Source: Rhizorhabdus histidinilytica
GTDB lineage: Bacteria; Pseudomonadota; Alphaproteobacteria; Sphingomonadales; Sphingomonadaceae
Assembly (NCBI RefSeq): GCF_900167915.1
Contig: NZ_FUYM01000001.1
Span: 704,619 to 768,618, forward strand
DNA length: 64,000 bases
Direction: 5' to 3'
The notes beneath the pieces were generated by a model that was given only the letters and a program-made list of their open reading frames with translations, did no database searches and was not told the origin of the DNA. This document shows, in pieces, positions 40,603 through 50,669 of the stretch. The position numbers and the translations under genes were made by a program. Within the stretch, counting starts at the first letter, position 1. Each line of letters opens with the position of its first letter.

Positions 40603-41526
40603 TCAGCCCTTGACGGCTGCAGCAACCTCGGCAGCGAAATCGCTGGCTTCCTTCTCGATGCCTTCACCGAGCTGGAAGCGGACATAGTCCTTCAGCGTGA
40701 TCGAGCCGCCGGCCGCCTTTGCGGCGTTGGCGACGACCTGCGCGATCGGGGTCTTGTTGTCGATCACGAAGATCTGGCTGAGCAGCGCGTTCTCCTTGCG
40801 GAACTTCGCGACGGCGCCCTGCACCATCTTCTCGATGATCTCGGCCGGCTTGCCCGATTCGGCAGCCTTCTCGGCGGCGATCGCACGCTCGCGCTCGATC
40901 ACGGCCGGGTCGAGGCCATCCTCGGTCAGCGCCTGCGGGAAGGCAGCGGCGATGTGCATCGCGATCTGCTTGCCGACGGTCTCCATCTCGGCGACCGGGG
41001 CGTCGCCCTCGAGCGCGACCAGCACGCCGATCTTGCCGAGGCCCGGCACGGCGGCGTTATGGACGTAGGGAACGACCGTGCCCTTCGACACTTCGACGAC
41101 CTTGGCGCGGCGCAGCGTCTGGTTCTCGCCGATCGTCGCGATGTTCGACGTCAGCTTCTCCGACACGGTGCCGCCGCCCGGATAGGCGGCGCCGGCCAGG
41201 GCCGCGACGTCATCGCCCGCGGTCAGCGCGATCTGGGTCACGGTCCGGACGAAATCCTGGAACTGGTCGTTCTTGGCGACGAAGTCGGTCTCCGAGTTGA
41301 CCTCGACGGCTGCACCCTTGGTGCCCTCGACGGCGACGCCGACCAGGCCCTCGGCCGCGGTGCGGCTCGACTTCTTGGCGGCGGTGGCGAGGCCCTTGGT
41401 GCGCAGCCAGTCGACCGCGGCTTCCATGTCGCCGTTGGTCTCGGTCAGCGCCTTCTTGCAGTCCATCATGCCGGCGCCGGACTTCTCGCGAAGCTCCTTG
41501 ACGGCAGCAGCGGTGATCTCCGCCAT
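40603..41526 (-). CDS. tsf: Elongation factor Ts
   Basis: The product has 307 residues: [21 protein letters not shown] (the EF-Tu-contacting N-terminus), [16 protein letters not shown], and C-terminal domains typical of EF-Ts. Nucleotide exchange factor for EF-Tu. Follows rpsB, with a triple hairpin between. Confidence 0.97.
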   Translation of the reverse strand: MAEITAAAVKELREKSGAGMMDCKKALTETNGDMEAAVDWLRTKGLATAAKKSSRTAAEGLVGVAVEGTKGAAVEVNSETDFVAKNDQFQDFVRTVTQIALTAGDDVAALAGAAYPGGGTVSEKLTSNIATIGENQTLRRAKVVEVSKGTVVPYVHNAAVPGLGKIGVLVALEGDAPVAEMETVGKQIAMHIAAAFPQALTEDGLDPAVIERERAIAAEKAAESGKPAEIIEKMVQGAVAKFRKENALLSQIFVIDNKTPIAQVVANAAKAAGGSITLKDYVRFQLGEGIEKEASDFAAEVAAAVKG

Positions 41527-41553
41527 ATGCTTTTCCTTTCGTACAAATGCGTC

Positions 41554-41631
41554 ACCCCGGCCCGGGCCGGGGTCTCACAGAAGCGTCGTGCCGGGCACGA
41601 CCCGCGAGATCCCGGCCCATTAGGCCGGGAT
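41554..41631. repeat. Three consecutive hairpins between rpsB and tsf
   Basis: A 20-base perfect palindrome (41554-41573), GTCGTGCC-G-GGCACGAC (41585-41601), and ATCCCGGCC-N5-GGCCGGGAT (41609-41631). The outer edges GTCA/TGAC also pair. It looks like a chromosomal REP-type element inserted in the intergenic gap; it may also attenuate tsf or protect the rpsB mRNA. Confidence 0.85.
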
Positions 41632-41644
41632 GACGATGGATTTA

Positions 41645-42397
41645 TTACGCGAGAGCGTCTTCGCTCGGAGCCTCGACGGCAGCGCCGAGGTCCTCGCCGC
41701 GCGCCTGGCGGCCGCCCTGGGCGCCACGGGTCGCAGCCTCGGCGACGGCCTCGCAATAAAGGCGGATCGCGCGGGCGGCGTCGTCATTGGCGGGAACCGG
41801 GAAGGCGATGCCGTCCGGGCTGACGTTCGAATCGAGGATCGCCACCACCGGGATGCCGAGCGTGTTGGCTTCCTTGATCGCCAGCTCTTCCTTGTTGGCG
41901 TCGATCACGAACATCACGTCCGGGATGCCGCCCATGTCGCGGATGCCGCCGAGCGACAGCTCAAACTTGTCGCGCTCGCGGGTGAGCTGGAGGACTTCCT
42001 TCTTGGTCAGGCCGTGGGTGTCGCCCGACAGCTGCTCCTCGAGCGCCTTGAAGCGCTTGATCGAGTTGGAGATGGTCTTCCAGTTGGTGAGCATGCCGCC
42101 CAGCCAGCGATGGTTGACATAATGCTGGCCCGAGCGGCGCGCGGCCTCCGCGATCGGCTCCTGCGCCTGGCGCTTGGTGCCGACGAACAGGACCTTGCCG
42201 CCATGCTGGACGGTCTGGCTGATGAAATCGAGCGCGCGCGCCATCAGCGGCACGGTCTGCGACAGGTCGATGATGTGAATGCCGTTGCGATCGCCGAACA
42301 GATACGGCTTCATCTTCGGATTCCAGCGGTGGGTCTGGTGACCGAAATGCGCGCCGGCGTCGAGCAACGCCTGCATGGAGACGGTGGGAGCCGCCAT
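41645..42397 (-). CDS. rpsB: 30S ribosomal protein S2
   Basis: The product has 250 residues: [33 protein letters not shown] and [32 protein letters not shown] are S2. The C-terminus is a short acidic/Ala tail. Start preceded by AAGGAGAAAATCC. First gene of the rpsB-tsf operon. Confidence 0.97.
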   Translation of the reverse strand: MAAPTVSMQALLDAGAHFGHQTHRWNPKMKPYLFGDRNGIHIIDLSQTVPLMARALDFISQTVQHGGKVLFVGTKRQAQEPIAEAARRSGQHYVNHRWLGGMLTNWKTISNSIKRFKALEEQLSGDTHGLTKKEVLQLTRERDKFELSLGGIRDMGGIPDVMFVIDANKEELAIKEANTLGIPVVAILDSNVSPDGIAFPVPANDDAARAIRLYCEAVAEAATRGAQGGRQARGEDLGAAVEAPSEDALA

Positions 42398-42638
42398 AGG
42401 ATTTTCTCCTTACCCGGTTGAACCTCTGCGGGGCGGGAACCGGGAAACCCGGCACCGGACTATGTACCCCACATGTGGAATGGGCGGGCCTCTATGCGAC
42501 CTGCCGTGCAAAATCAAGGCTTGACATATAAGAACAAATCATGAACATTGGGAACAGAACGAGATTTCAGGCGCTTTTCCCGGACATCGAAGCCCCAGGA
42601 AGCGAACGCGCCGGAAACGGACGACAAAGGACAAGACG
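42398..42638. other. Divergent intergenic region upstream of rpsB
   Basis: It contains GC-rich inverted repeats in the rpsB leader (42420-42480, including CCACATGTGG), which could be an S2 control element, and TTGACA at 42521-42526 on the plus strand followed by an A-rich stretch, a likely -35 for the small gene at 42639. I see no gene. Confidence 0.4.
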
Positions 42639-42866
42639 ATGCTTCAGCTTCTCTCCTTCGCCCTGTTCTCGGGTGTGTTCCTCATCTCGATCGCGGCGAT
42701 CACGGCCACGATCCGTTCCGAGATGCCTTATATCCTGCGCGCGCTGGGCATCGCCCCCTCGCCCACCCCACCGCTCCGCCCGATCGCGGAGCGGCGTGTC
42801 CGGGTCATTCGACAGGTGCAGGTCCGGCCGGCTGTGTCGGCGCAGGCGTGGCGCGCCGCCGCCTGA
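42639..42866 (+). CDS. Small single-span membrane protein
   Basis: The product has 75 residues with one hydrophobic segment (about residues 3-24) and a Pro/Arg-rich tail. ATG preceded by AAAGGACAAGACG. Its last codons overlap the end of pssA on the other strand. Function unknown. Confidence 0.6.
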   Translation: MLQLLSFALFSGVFLISIAAITATIRSEMPYILRALGIAPSPTPPLRPIAERRVRVIRQVQVRPAVSAQAWRAAA

Positions 42867-43602
42867 CACGGCGATAGGAGGCCGCGCTGAACGGCACGGT
42901 CGCCAGATAGCCGAGCATGAAGACGCTGAGCGTGTGCCAGGGCGCATTGAACAGCGCGGCGCCTAGCATCGCCACCAACAGCAGCGCGGGCAGCCGCCAG
43001 GCGCGCGAGATATGGAGGGACGACCAGCTGTAGGTCGCGATGTCGGAGATCATCAGGCAACCGACCAGCGCGGCCCATCCGCAGATGAAATAGGGATCGC
43101 GGAACCACCACAGGCCGCTCCACAGCCACATCGCCACCGGCACCAACATCAATCCGGCGCCGAGCGGGGCCGGGACACCGGTCAGGAACCCCGCTGCCTT
43201 GCGGGGATGCTCCGCGGTGTCGATCGAGGCGTTGAAACGAGCGAGCCGCAGCGCCGCGCAGACCGCATAGCCGAGCGCGAAGATCCATCCGAAGCGCGGG
43301 ATCTCGTTCAACGACCAGAGGAACATGATGATCGCGGGCGAGACGCCGAAGGCGATCACGTCCGACAGCGAATCGAGCTCGGCGCCGAACCGGCTCTCGC
43401 CCTTGAGCAGTCGCGCGATCCGTCCGTCGAGCCCGTCGAGCACACCGGCAATGGCGATGGCGATCAGGGCCTTCTCCCAGTCCCCCGCGATCGCGAAGCG
43501 CACTCCGGTCAAGCCCGAGCAGAGCGCCAGCGCGGTCACCGCATTGGGGGCGACGGCGCGCGCGGGGATACCGCGCCGGATATTCTGACGGCGTCCGCGC
43601 AT
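42805..43602 (-). CDS. pssA: CDP-diacylglycerol-serine O-phosphatidyltransferase
   Basis: The product has 265 residues. GVLDGLDGRIARLLKGESRF and ELDSLSD give the CDP-alcohol phosphotransferase signature DG-x2-AR-x8-G-x3-D-x3-D. It joins serine to CDP-DAG; psd upstream completes phosphatidylethanolamine. Several spans follow. Confidence 0.93.
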   Translation of the reverse strand: MRGRRQNIRRGIPARAVAPNAVTALALCSGLTGVRFAIAGDWEKALIAIAIAGVLDGLDGRIARLLKGESRFGAELDSLSDVIAFGVSPAIIMFLWSLNEIPRFGWIFALGYAVCAALRLARFNASIDTAEHPRKAAGFLTGVPAPLGAGLMLVPVAMWLWSGLWWFRDPYFICGWAALVGCLMISDIATYSWSSLHISRAWRLPALLLVAMLGAALFNAPWHTLSVFMLGYLATVPFSAASYRRVRRRRATPAPTQPAGPAPVE

Positions 43603-43639
43603 CAGGCGATCGAAGCCCCGTCCGGCAGCATGCGGAGCA

Positions 43640-44374
43640 TCATTGTGCCGCGCCGATGCTGCGATCGGCCTCGCCGAGCCTGGCGATCACCGTCTCCCCG
43701 GCGATAGTCCGCTGGCCGAGTACGACGCGGTGGCCGGTACCGGCCGGCAGATAGACGTCGACCCGGCTGCCGAAGCGGATCAGGCCGACGCGCTGGCCGA
43801 GGCCGACGACGTCGCCCACCTTGACGAAGGGAACGATGCGGCGGGCGACGAGGCCGGCGATCTGGGTGAAGCCGATGCGGGTGCCGTCGGCGCCCTCGAC
43901 CAGGAAATGCTGGCGCTCATTCTCTTCGCTCGCCTTGTCGAGGTCGGCGTTGAGGAAGCTGCCGGCGATATAGGCGATGCGCTTGATCGTGCCCGGGATA
44001 GGGGTGCGGTTGATGTGGACGTCGAACACCGACATGAAGATCGACACGCGCGTCATCGGCGCATCGCCCAGCCCGTCCTCGCCGGCCAGCTCGCGCGGCG
44101 GCGGCACGGTGGTGATCATCGTCACCAGCCCGTCGGCGGGTGCGATCACCAGCCCCTCGCCGGTCGGGGTGCTGCGTACGGGGTCGCGGAAGAAGGCGGC
44201 CACCCAGATGGTGATGCCGGCCATCGGCCAGGCGAGCGTCTCCCATGCCAGCAGCGCGAAGATCAGGCAGATCACCGCCGAGAGCAGGACGAATTTGCGG
44301 CCTTCGGGATGGACGCTGGGCCAGCGCCATTTGACCGAGGTCGTTCCGATGTCGGGTTTGTCTAGGGATGTCAT
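43640..44374 (-). CDS. psd: Phosphatidylserine decarboxylase
   Basis: The product has 244 residues from ATG 44374. [35 protein letters not shown] and the C-terminal [11 protein letters not shown], where the proenzyme cleaves at Gly-Ser to form the pyruvoyl group, fit the short (type II) bacterial enzyme. Pairs with pssA 37 bases downstream. Confidence 0.93.
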   Translation of the reverse strand: MTSLDKPDIGTTSVKWRWPSVHPEGRKFVLLSAVICLIFALLAWETLAWPMAGITIWVAAFFRDPVRSTPTGEGLVIAPADGLVTMITTVPPPRELAGEDGLGDAPMTRVSIFMSVFDVHINRTPIPGTIKRIAYIAGSFLNADLDKASEENERQHFLVEGADGTRIGFTQIAGLVARRIVPFVKVGDVVGLGQRVGLIRFGSRVDVYLPAGTGHRVVLGQRTIAGETVIARLGEADRSIGAAQ

Positions 44375-44537
44375 CGCTGCAGTGTAGGGATGCCGGATGG
44401 GGCTGACAATCATCCCGGCGACCTCCGGGTTCCGCTTTTCCGGCCGCGCTTGCGAATAATTGGGGCAGCAATGGTTGATCCTGCCGGTTTGCTGGCATAG
44501 GGACGGCCGGAACTTTCCTCCCCGGAGATAGAAAAGC

Positions 44538-45758
44538 ATGGCGAAGATCAAGGTGAAAACTCCCGTCGTCGAGCTCGACGGCGATGAAATGACGCGGATC
44601 ATCTGGCAGTGGATTCGCGAGCGCCTGATCCTCCCCTATCTCGACATCGGCCTGGAATATTACGACCTCTCCGTCGAGAAGCGCGACGAGACCAACGACC
44701 AGATCACCATCGACAGCGCCAAGGCGATCCAGAAGTACGGCGTCGGCGTGAAGTGCGCGACGATCACCCCGGACGAAGCCCGCGTCGAGGAATTCAACCT
44801 CAAGAAGATGTGGAAGTCGCCCAACGGCACGATCCGCAACATCCTGGGCGGCGTCGTTTTCCGTGAGCCGATCGTGATCAAGAACGTCCCCAGGCTGGTC
44901 CCGGGCTGGACCGATCCGATCGTCGTCGGCCGTCACGCGTTCGGCGACCAGTATCGCGCCACCGACTTCCTCGTCCCCGGCCCCGGCAAGCTCCGCATGG
45001 TCTGGGAAGGCGACAATGGCGAGACCATCGAGCACGAGGTCTTCCAATATCCGTCAGCCGGCGTCGCGATGGGCATGTACAATCTCGACGAGTCGATCCG
45101 CGACTTCGCCCGCGCCAGCATGAACTATGCGGTCGACCGTGGATGGCCGCTCTACCTCTCGACCAAGAACACCATCCTCAAGGCCTATGACGGCCGCTTC
45201 AAGGATCTGTTCCAGGAAGTGTTCGACGCCGAATTCGCCGATCAGTTCAAGGCCCGCAACATCGTCTACGAACATCGCCTGATCGACGACATGGTCGCCT
45301 CGGCGCTCAAGTGGAGCGGCAAGTTCGTCTGGGCCTGCAAGAATTACGACGGTGACGTTCAGTCGGACACCGTCGCGCAGGGCTTCGGCTCGCTCGGCCT
45401 GATGACCTCGGTGCTGATGTCGCCGGACGGCAAGACGATCGAGGCCGAGGCGGCGCATGGCACCGTCACCCGCCACTATCGCATGCATCAGGCGGGCAAG
45501 GCGACCTCGACCAACCCGATCGCCTCGATCTTCGCCTGGACGCAAGGCCTGCAGTTCCGTGGCAAGTTCGACGGTACGCCCGACGTGGTCAAGTTCGCCG
45601 AGACGCTCGAACGCGTCTGCGTCGAGACCGTCGAGAAGGGCGGCATGACCAAGGACCTCGCGATCCTGATCGGCCCGGACCAGCCCTGGATGACCACCGA
45701 GCAGTTCTTCGAGCAGATCCGCGTCAACCTCGAAGCCGAGATGGCGAACTGGAAGTAA
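44538..45758 (+). CDS. icd: NADP-dependent isocitrate dehydrogenase
   Basis: The product has 406 residues: [41 protein letters not shown], and [12 protein letters not shown] are the eukaryote-like (type II) homodimeric IDH that alphaproteobacteria use. It makes 2-oxoglutarate and NADPH in the citrate cycle. A terminator follows directly. Confidence 0.97.
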   Translation: MAKIKVKTPVVELDGDEMTRIIWQWIRERLILPYLDIGLEYYDLSVEKRDETNDQITIDSAKAIQKYGVGVKCATITPDEARVEEFNLKKMWKSPNGTIRNILGGVVFREPIVIKNVPRLVPGWTDPIVVGRHAFGDQYRATDFLVPGPGKLRMVWEGDNGETIEHEVFQYPSAGVAMGMYNLDESIRDFARASMNYAVDRGWPLYLSTKNTILKAYDGRFKDLFQEVFDAEFADQFKARNIVYEHRLIDDMVASALKWSGKFVWACKNYDGDVQSDTVAQGFGSLGLMTSVLMSPDGKTIEAEAAHGTVTRHYRMHQAGKATSTNPIASIFAWTQGLQFRGKFDGTPDVVKFAETLERVCVETVEKGGMTKDLAILIGPDQPWMTTEQFFEQIRVNLEAEMANWK

Positions 45759-45779
45759 GCTCCGGCACTTTCTGAGATT

Positions 45780-45820
45780 GGGGCGTCATTCCACTGGAAT
45801 GGCGCCCTTTTCTTTTTTTC
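45780..45820 (+). terminator. Rho-independent terminator after icd
   Basis: Stem GGGCG(T)CATTCCA/TGGAATGGCGCCC followed by TTTTCTTTTTTTC. The next gene converges, ending at 45823, so it probably serves icd mainly. Confidence 0.9.
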
Positions 45821-45822
45821 AT

Positions 45823-47025
45823 CTATACATTAGCCACCGGCGACCGGACATGTTCGCGCCGGACGCCCAGCCCGAGGATCCGGGCCGGTATCCTCTGGAG
45901 CCGCGGACAGCGCCCGAGCATCCGCAGCGCGAACGGCGCCTCCATCTGCGCGGTCGCGTCGAGCGTCGGACCGAGCACGCCGGCATGGACCGCGCGCTGC
46001 AACGCCTGGATCACCCGGACCGGCAGCATCCGCCGCGCCTGGACCTTGCCGAGCAGGCCGTCGACCGGCGCGCCTTGTGCCATCGGCCCGGCGAGGATGT
46101 TCGCGGCCGCCACCGCGTCCTGGATCGCCAGGTTGATCCCCACCCCACCGACCGGCGACATGGCATGGGCGGCGTCGCCGATCGCCAGCAGGCCCGGCCG
46201 GTGCCAGCGGATCAGCCGGTCGAGCGACACCGACAGCAGCTTGACGTCGTCCCAGGAGGCGATCGCATCAAGGTTTCCCGCGATCCCCGGCTCCGCGAGC
46301 GCGACCCGCGTCCGGAAGGCGTCGAGCCCCTCGGCGCGGATGCGGTCGGCGCCGCCCTTGGCGAAGACGAAGGCGCATTGCCAATAGTCGCCCCGGTCGA
46401 TCATCGCGATCACCGTGCCCGGCGCGAAGCGGCCCATCGTCTCGTTGTGCGGCGTGCGCGGCTTGGGCACCCGGAACCAGAAGACGTCGATCGGCGCGCC
46501 GAGGTCCTTGCGGGGAAGCCCCGCCGCCTCGCGCAGGATCGAGCCGCGCCCGTCGGCGGCGATCACCAGGTTGGCGGAGATCGTCTCGCCGCCGGCGAGG
46601 CGCACGCCGTCCACGCGCCCGCCCGTCTCGGTCAGCCCGACGACCTCGCTCTCCATGCGCAGCGCGAAGGCCGGCCAGCGGCTCGCCGCGTCGCGCACGA
46701 AGTCGAGGAAATGCCATTGCGGCATCATCATCATGAATTTGTGGCGGACCGGCAGATGGGTGAGATCGGCCACCCGATAGCGCTTTCCGCCGACCAATGC
46801 CGAGACGTCGGTGACCACATCATGCTCGCGCGTCAGCAGCGCCTCGGCGAGGCCGAGCTCGTCGAACAATTCGATCGTCGAAGGATGGACGGTATCGCCG
46901 CGGAAATCGCGTAGGAAATCGGCGTGCTTCTCGACGACCAGCGTCTCGACGCCGGCCCGCGCGAACAACAGGCCGGCCATCATCCCGGCGGGCCCACCGC
47001 CCGCGACGACCAGCCTGCTTCCCAT
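45823..47025 (-). CDS. FAD-dependent monooxygenase (UbiH/PHBH-like)
   Basis: The product has 400 residues. VVAGGGPAGMMAGLLFARAG binds FAD's ADP part, VIAADGRGSILRE is the DG motif, and LLAIGDAAHAMSPVGGVGINLAIQDA the GD motif. The family hydroxylates aromatic rings or quinones; the gene is not among ubiquinone genes, so the substrate is open. Confidence 0.88.
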   Translation of the reverse strand: MGSRLVVAGGGPAGMMAGLLFARAGVETLVVEKHADFLRDFRGDTVHPSTIELFDELGLAEALLTREHDVVTDVSALVGGKRYRVADLTHLPVRHKFMMMMPQWHFLDFVRDAASRWPAFALRMESEVVGLTETGGRVDGVRLAGGETISANLVIAADGRGSILREAAGLPRKDLGAPIDVFWFRVPKPRTPHNETMGRFAPGTVIAMIDRGDYWQCAFVFAKGGADRIRAEGLDAFRTRVALAEPGIAGNLDAIASWDDVKLLSVSLDRLIRWHRPGLLAIGDAAHAMSPVGGVGINLAIQDAVAAANILAGPMAQGAPVDGLLGKVQARRMLPVRVIQALQRAVHAGVLGPTLDATAQMEAPFALRMLGRCPRLQRIPARILGLGVRREHVRSPVANV

Positions 47026-47044
47026 CGGCGCCCTCCTCTTCCGC

Positions 47045-48673
47045 TCAGCGCGGCTTGAAGGCGTAGTCTACCATGGATCGGGCGATTTCGCGCTCGCCGG
47101 TGATTGCCACGTCGGCGCCCATCTTCGAGAAATGCTCGACCTCGGCCTCGTCCTGCGCGCGGGCGATGATCCGGATCTCCGGATTGGCCTTGCGCGCGCG
47201 TTCGACGATCTGGCCGACCTCGAAGCCCTCGGCGATGGCGATGCAGAGCAGCCGCGCCTTTTCGAGCCGGGCCTGGTCGAGCGGGTCCGCCTCGCAGGCA
47301 TTGCCGATCAGCACGGTCGCGTTGGGATGCTCGGGCAAGCCGGTCGCGTCGGGCTGCGCCTCGATGATCGTCACTCGTTCGCCCGCCTCCAGCAGCTTGC
47401 TGCCGACCAGCGACCCGACCCGGCCATAGCCGATCAGCACGACGTGCCCGCGCGGCGACGGCGGAGGCGTCTCGGTCTCCTCCGCTGCTTTTTCGGGCAG
47501 CCATTTGCGGCCATAGCGCCCGACGATCGCGAAGATCAGCGGATTGAGCAGGATCGAGATGATCGCCCCGGCCAGGATCAGGTCGCGCGCCACGGCGGGG
47601 ATCAGCTTCAGCTCATGCCCCATCGTCGCGAGGATGAACGAGAATTCGCCGATCTGCGCCAGGCTGGCCGCGATGGTGAGCGCAGTTGCAGCGGAGTGGC
47701 GGAACGCCATGACGATCGCCAGCGCCGCGACCGACTTGCCGACGATGATGATCGCGACCGTGCCGAGCAGCGGCAGCGGCTCGTCGGTCACGACATGCGG
47801 ATTGAACAACATGCCGACCGAGACGAAGAACAGCACCGCGAAGGCGTCGCGCAGCGGCAGCGTCTCGTTGGCGGCGCGCTGGCTGAGCGGCGATTCGGCG
47901 AGGATCATGCCCGCGAAGAAGGCGCCTAGCGCGAAGGACACGCCGAACAGCATCGCCGCGCCGAACGCGACGCCGAGCGCGATCGCGAGCACCGCGAGCC
48001 GGAACAGCTCGCGCGAACCGGTATGGGCGACATAGTGCAGCGCCCAGGGGATCACCCGCCGGCCGACGATCATCATGAAGGCGATGAAGGCGATGACCTT
48101 GCCGACCGTCAGCGCGAGGACGGCCCCGATCGCGCTGCTGCTGCCGCCTCCGCCCTGCGCCAGTGCGGGCAACAGCACGAGCGCGAGCACCATCGCCAGA
48201 TCCTCGACGATCAGCCAGCCCACCGCGATCTTGCCGCGCTCGGTGTCGAGGATCTTGCGCTCCTGCAACGCGCGCAACAGCACCACCGTGCTCGCGACCG
48301 ACAGCGCCAGGCCGAAGACGATGCCGCCCGCCAGGCTCCACCCCAGCAGCGCCGCGAGGCCCATGCCCATCAAGGTCGCCACCGCGATCTGCGTGACGGC
48401 TCCGGGGATCGCGATCTTGCGCACGGCCATCAGGTCGCGCACCGAGAAATGCAGGCCGACGCCGAACATCAGCAGGATGACGCCGAGTTCGGCGAGTTCG
48501 TTGGCGAGATGCTGATCCGCGACATAGCCCGGGGTGAAGGGGCCCGCCGCGACGCCGGCCATCAGATAGCCGACCAGGGGTGGGATGCGGAGCCGCTGGG
48601 CGACTGCGCCGAAGATGAAAGCGAGCGTGAGCCCGCCGACGATGGTTGCGATGAGCGGTGTCGCGTGGGGCAC
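47045..48673 (-). CDS. CPA2 cation/proton antiporter with RCK domain (YbaL type)
   Basis: The product has 542 residues. About 12 spans (GVILLMFGVGLHFS, ALSVASTVVLLRAL, SLAQIGEFSFIL) precede an RCK_N Rossmann domain (VVLIGYGRVGSLVGSKLLE). It probably exchanges K+ for H+ under ligand control. Divergent from a second antiporter gene of the same superfamily. Confidence 0.88.
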   Translation of the reverse strand: MPHATPLIATIVGGLTLAFIFGAVAQRLRIPPLVGYLMAGVAAGPFTPGYVADQHLANELAELGVILLMFGVGLHFSVRDLMAVRKIAIPGAVTQIAVATLMGMGLAALLGWSLAGGIVFGLALSVASTVVLLRALQERKILDTERGKIAVGWLIVEDLAMVLALVLLPALAQGGGGSSSAIGAVLALTVGKVIAFIAFMMIVGRRVIPWALHYVAHTGSRELFRLAVLAIALGVAFGAAMLFGVSFALGAFFAGMILAESPLSQRAANETLPLRDAFAVLFFVSVGMLFNPHVVTDEPLPLLGTVAIIIVGKSVAALAIVMAFRHSAATALTIAASLAQIGEFSFILATMGHELKLIPAVARDLILAGAIISILLNPLIFAIVGRYGRKWLPEKAAEETETPPPSPRGHVVLIGYGRVGSLVGSKLLEAGERVTIIEAQPDATGLPEHPNATVLIGNACEADPLDQARLEKARLLCIAIAEGFEVGQIVERARKANPEIRIIARAQDEAEVEHFSKMGADVAITGEREIARSMVDYAFKPR

Positions 48674-48797
48674 GCGGCGGGATCTCCCTTCCTATGAGAT
48701 GGTCGTGATCGTCGTTTAATGATGGAGTCGGGGCCTTGAGGAAAGGAAATTTCTCCGCAGGGTGTTCAGGTCGGCCATCATCCGCAATGATCGACGT

Positions 48798-50582
48798 ATG
48801 GCGCTACCCATTCATTCCGCGGCTTTCAGCGATTCGCTCGTCGTCCTGGGCACTGCGGGCCTCGTCATCCCCGCGTTCGCCCGCTTCCGCATCACACCCG
48901 TCATCGGCTTCATCCTGGTCGGCATGCTGGTGGGCCCTAATGGCCTGGGCCGGCTGATCGAGGAGGTCCCCTGGCTCTATCATGTGACGATCGGCAATCC
49001 GCGCTCGATCGAGCCCTTCGCCGAGTTCGGCATCGTCCTGCTGCTGTTCTCGATCGGCCTTGAGCTGAGCTTCAAGCGATTATGGGGTCTGCGGCGAACG
49101 GTGTTCGGACTGGGCTCCTCGAAGCTGCTGCTGTCCGCACTGCTGATCGGTGGCGGTCTCTGGCTGTTCGGCCAGACGCCCAATGGTTCGCTCGGCCTCG
49201 GCCTCGCCCTCGCCCTCTCGTCCACCGCGCTGGTGCTGCCGATGGTCGGGACGAGCGGCGCGGTCGGCCAACGCGCCTTCGGCATCCTCCTGTTCGAGGA
49301 TCTCGCGCTGGTCCCGATCGTGTTCATCCTCGGCGCGATGGCGCCCTATGGCGAGACCGAGGGATGGGACGGACTGCTGTTCACGGTCGCCTCCGGGATC
49401 GGCGTGATCGCGGTGATGATGATCGGCGGGCGGCTGATCCTGCCTCGCCTGTTCGCACAAGCCGCACGCGCCAAGAATCCCGAGCTGTTCCTGTCGGCAA
49501 GCCTGCTTGTCGTCATCCTCGCCAGCATCGCAACCACTGCGGTCGGCCTGTCGCCGATCGTCGGCGCGCTGGTCGCCGGCCTGCTGATCGCCGAGACCGA
49601 CTATCATGCCGAGGTCGACCTGGTCACCGCGCCGTTCAAGGGGCTGGCACTCGGGATCTTCCTGATCACGGTGGGCATGTCGGTCGATCCGCTGATGATC
49701 CTCGAAAACTGGGACAGCGTCGCGCTCGCGGTCGCGGCGATCGTCGCGACCAAGGCGCTGGTCACCGCCTTCCTGCTGCGCTTCTGGGGCGCTAAGCGGG
49801 CGGTCGCGGCCGAGACCGGCCTGTTGATGTCCTCCCCCTCGGAAACCACGCTGATCGTCCTCGCGACCGCGGCCCAGGCGCGGCTGATCGATCCCGGCAC
49901 CGCCGGCTTCTGGCAGGTTGTGACCGCGATCGGCCTGACGATCACGCCGATCCTCGCCAAGGTCGGACACGATATCGCCCGGCGGGTCGACGAACGCGAG
50001 ACCGCCGCCGATCCGGACCTGTCGGACACGATCGAGGCGCGCGCGATCATCGCCGGCTTCGGCCGTGTCGGGCGGCTCGTCGCGCAGATGCTCGACGCGC
50101 ACAACAAGCCCTATATCGCCGTCGACGCCGACATCGACACGGTGATCGCCGCCCGTCGGCGCGGCTACAAGGCGATGTACGGAGACGTCGCCAAGCCGGG
50201 CATGCTCGACCATCTCGACCTGTCCCGATCGACCGCGCTCATCCTGACGATGGACGATCCGGTGCAGGTCGTCCGCATCACCCGGCTCGCCCGGCAGAAC
50301 TATCCCGAGCTGACGATCGTCGCCCGCGCCCGCGATCCGAACCATGCGGCGGAACTCTATCGCGCCGGCGCCACCGACGCGGTGCCCGAAACGCTCGAAT
50401 CCTCGTTGCAACTCTCGGAGGCGGTGCTGGTCGACCTCGCCGTGCCGATGGGACCGGTGATCGCATCGATCCACGAGAAGCGCGCGGAATTGCGCGCCAA
50501 GATCATGGAGCTGGGCCAGATCGACCGCGAACCTGCCTTCGGCCGCCGTCGGCTGCGCGACGCCATCCCGGAGCAGGAGTAG
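48798..50582 (+). CDS. CPA2 cation/proton antiporter with RCK domain (KefB-like)
   Basis: The product has 594 residues from ATG 48798. Spans include VLGTAGLVIPAFARFRITPV, GIVLLLFSIGLELSF and ALALSSTALVLPMV; the C-terminal AIIAGFGRVGRLVAQM starts the RCK_N domain. The membrane part is more like KefB/C than the divergent neighbour is. A glutathione-adduct site cannot be claimed from sequence alone. Confidence 0.88.
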   Translation: MALPIHSAAFSDSLVVLGTAGLVIPAFARFRITPVIGFILVGMLVGPNGLGRLIEEVPWLYHVTIGNPRSIEPFAEFGIVLLLFSIGLELSFKRLWGLRRTVFGLGSSKLLLSALLIGGGLWLFGQTPNGSLGLGLALALSSTALVLPMVGTSGAVGQRAFGILLFEDLALVPIVFILGAMAPYGETEGWDGLLFTVASGIGVIAVMMIGGRLILPRLFAQAARAKNPELFLSASLLVVILASIATTAVGLSPIVGALVAGLLIAETDYHAEVDLVTAPFKGLALGIFLITVGMSVDPLMILENWDSVALAVAAIVATKALVTAFLLRFWGAKRAVAAETGLLMSSPSETTLIVLATAAQARLIDPGTAGFWQVVTAIGLTITPILAKVGHDIARRVDERETAADPDLSDTIEARAIIAGFGRVGRLVAQMLDAHNKPYIAVDADIDTVIAARRRGYKAMYGDVAKPGMLDHLDLSRSTALILTMDDPVQVVRITRLARQNYPELTIVARARDPNHAAELYRAGATDAVPETLESSLQLSEAVLVDLAVPMGPVIASIHEKRAELRAKIMELGQIDREPAFGRRRLRDAIPEQE

Positions 50583-50669
50583 ATTCCGGACAGCCTCCCC
50601 CATCGCGCTGTTGCAGCGGCGCGGGTGCCGGGATAATCCCTGCAGGGGGTGTTCCTTTCGGGGAGCCAG

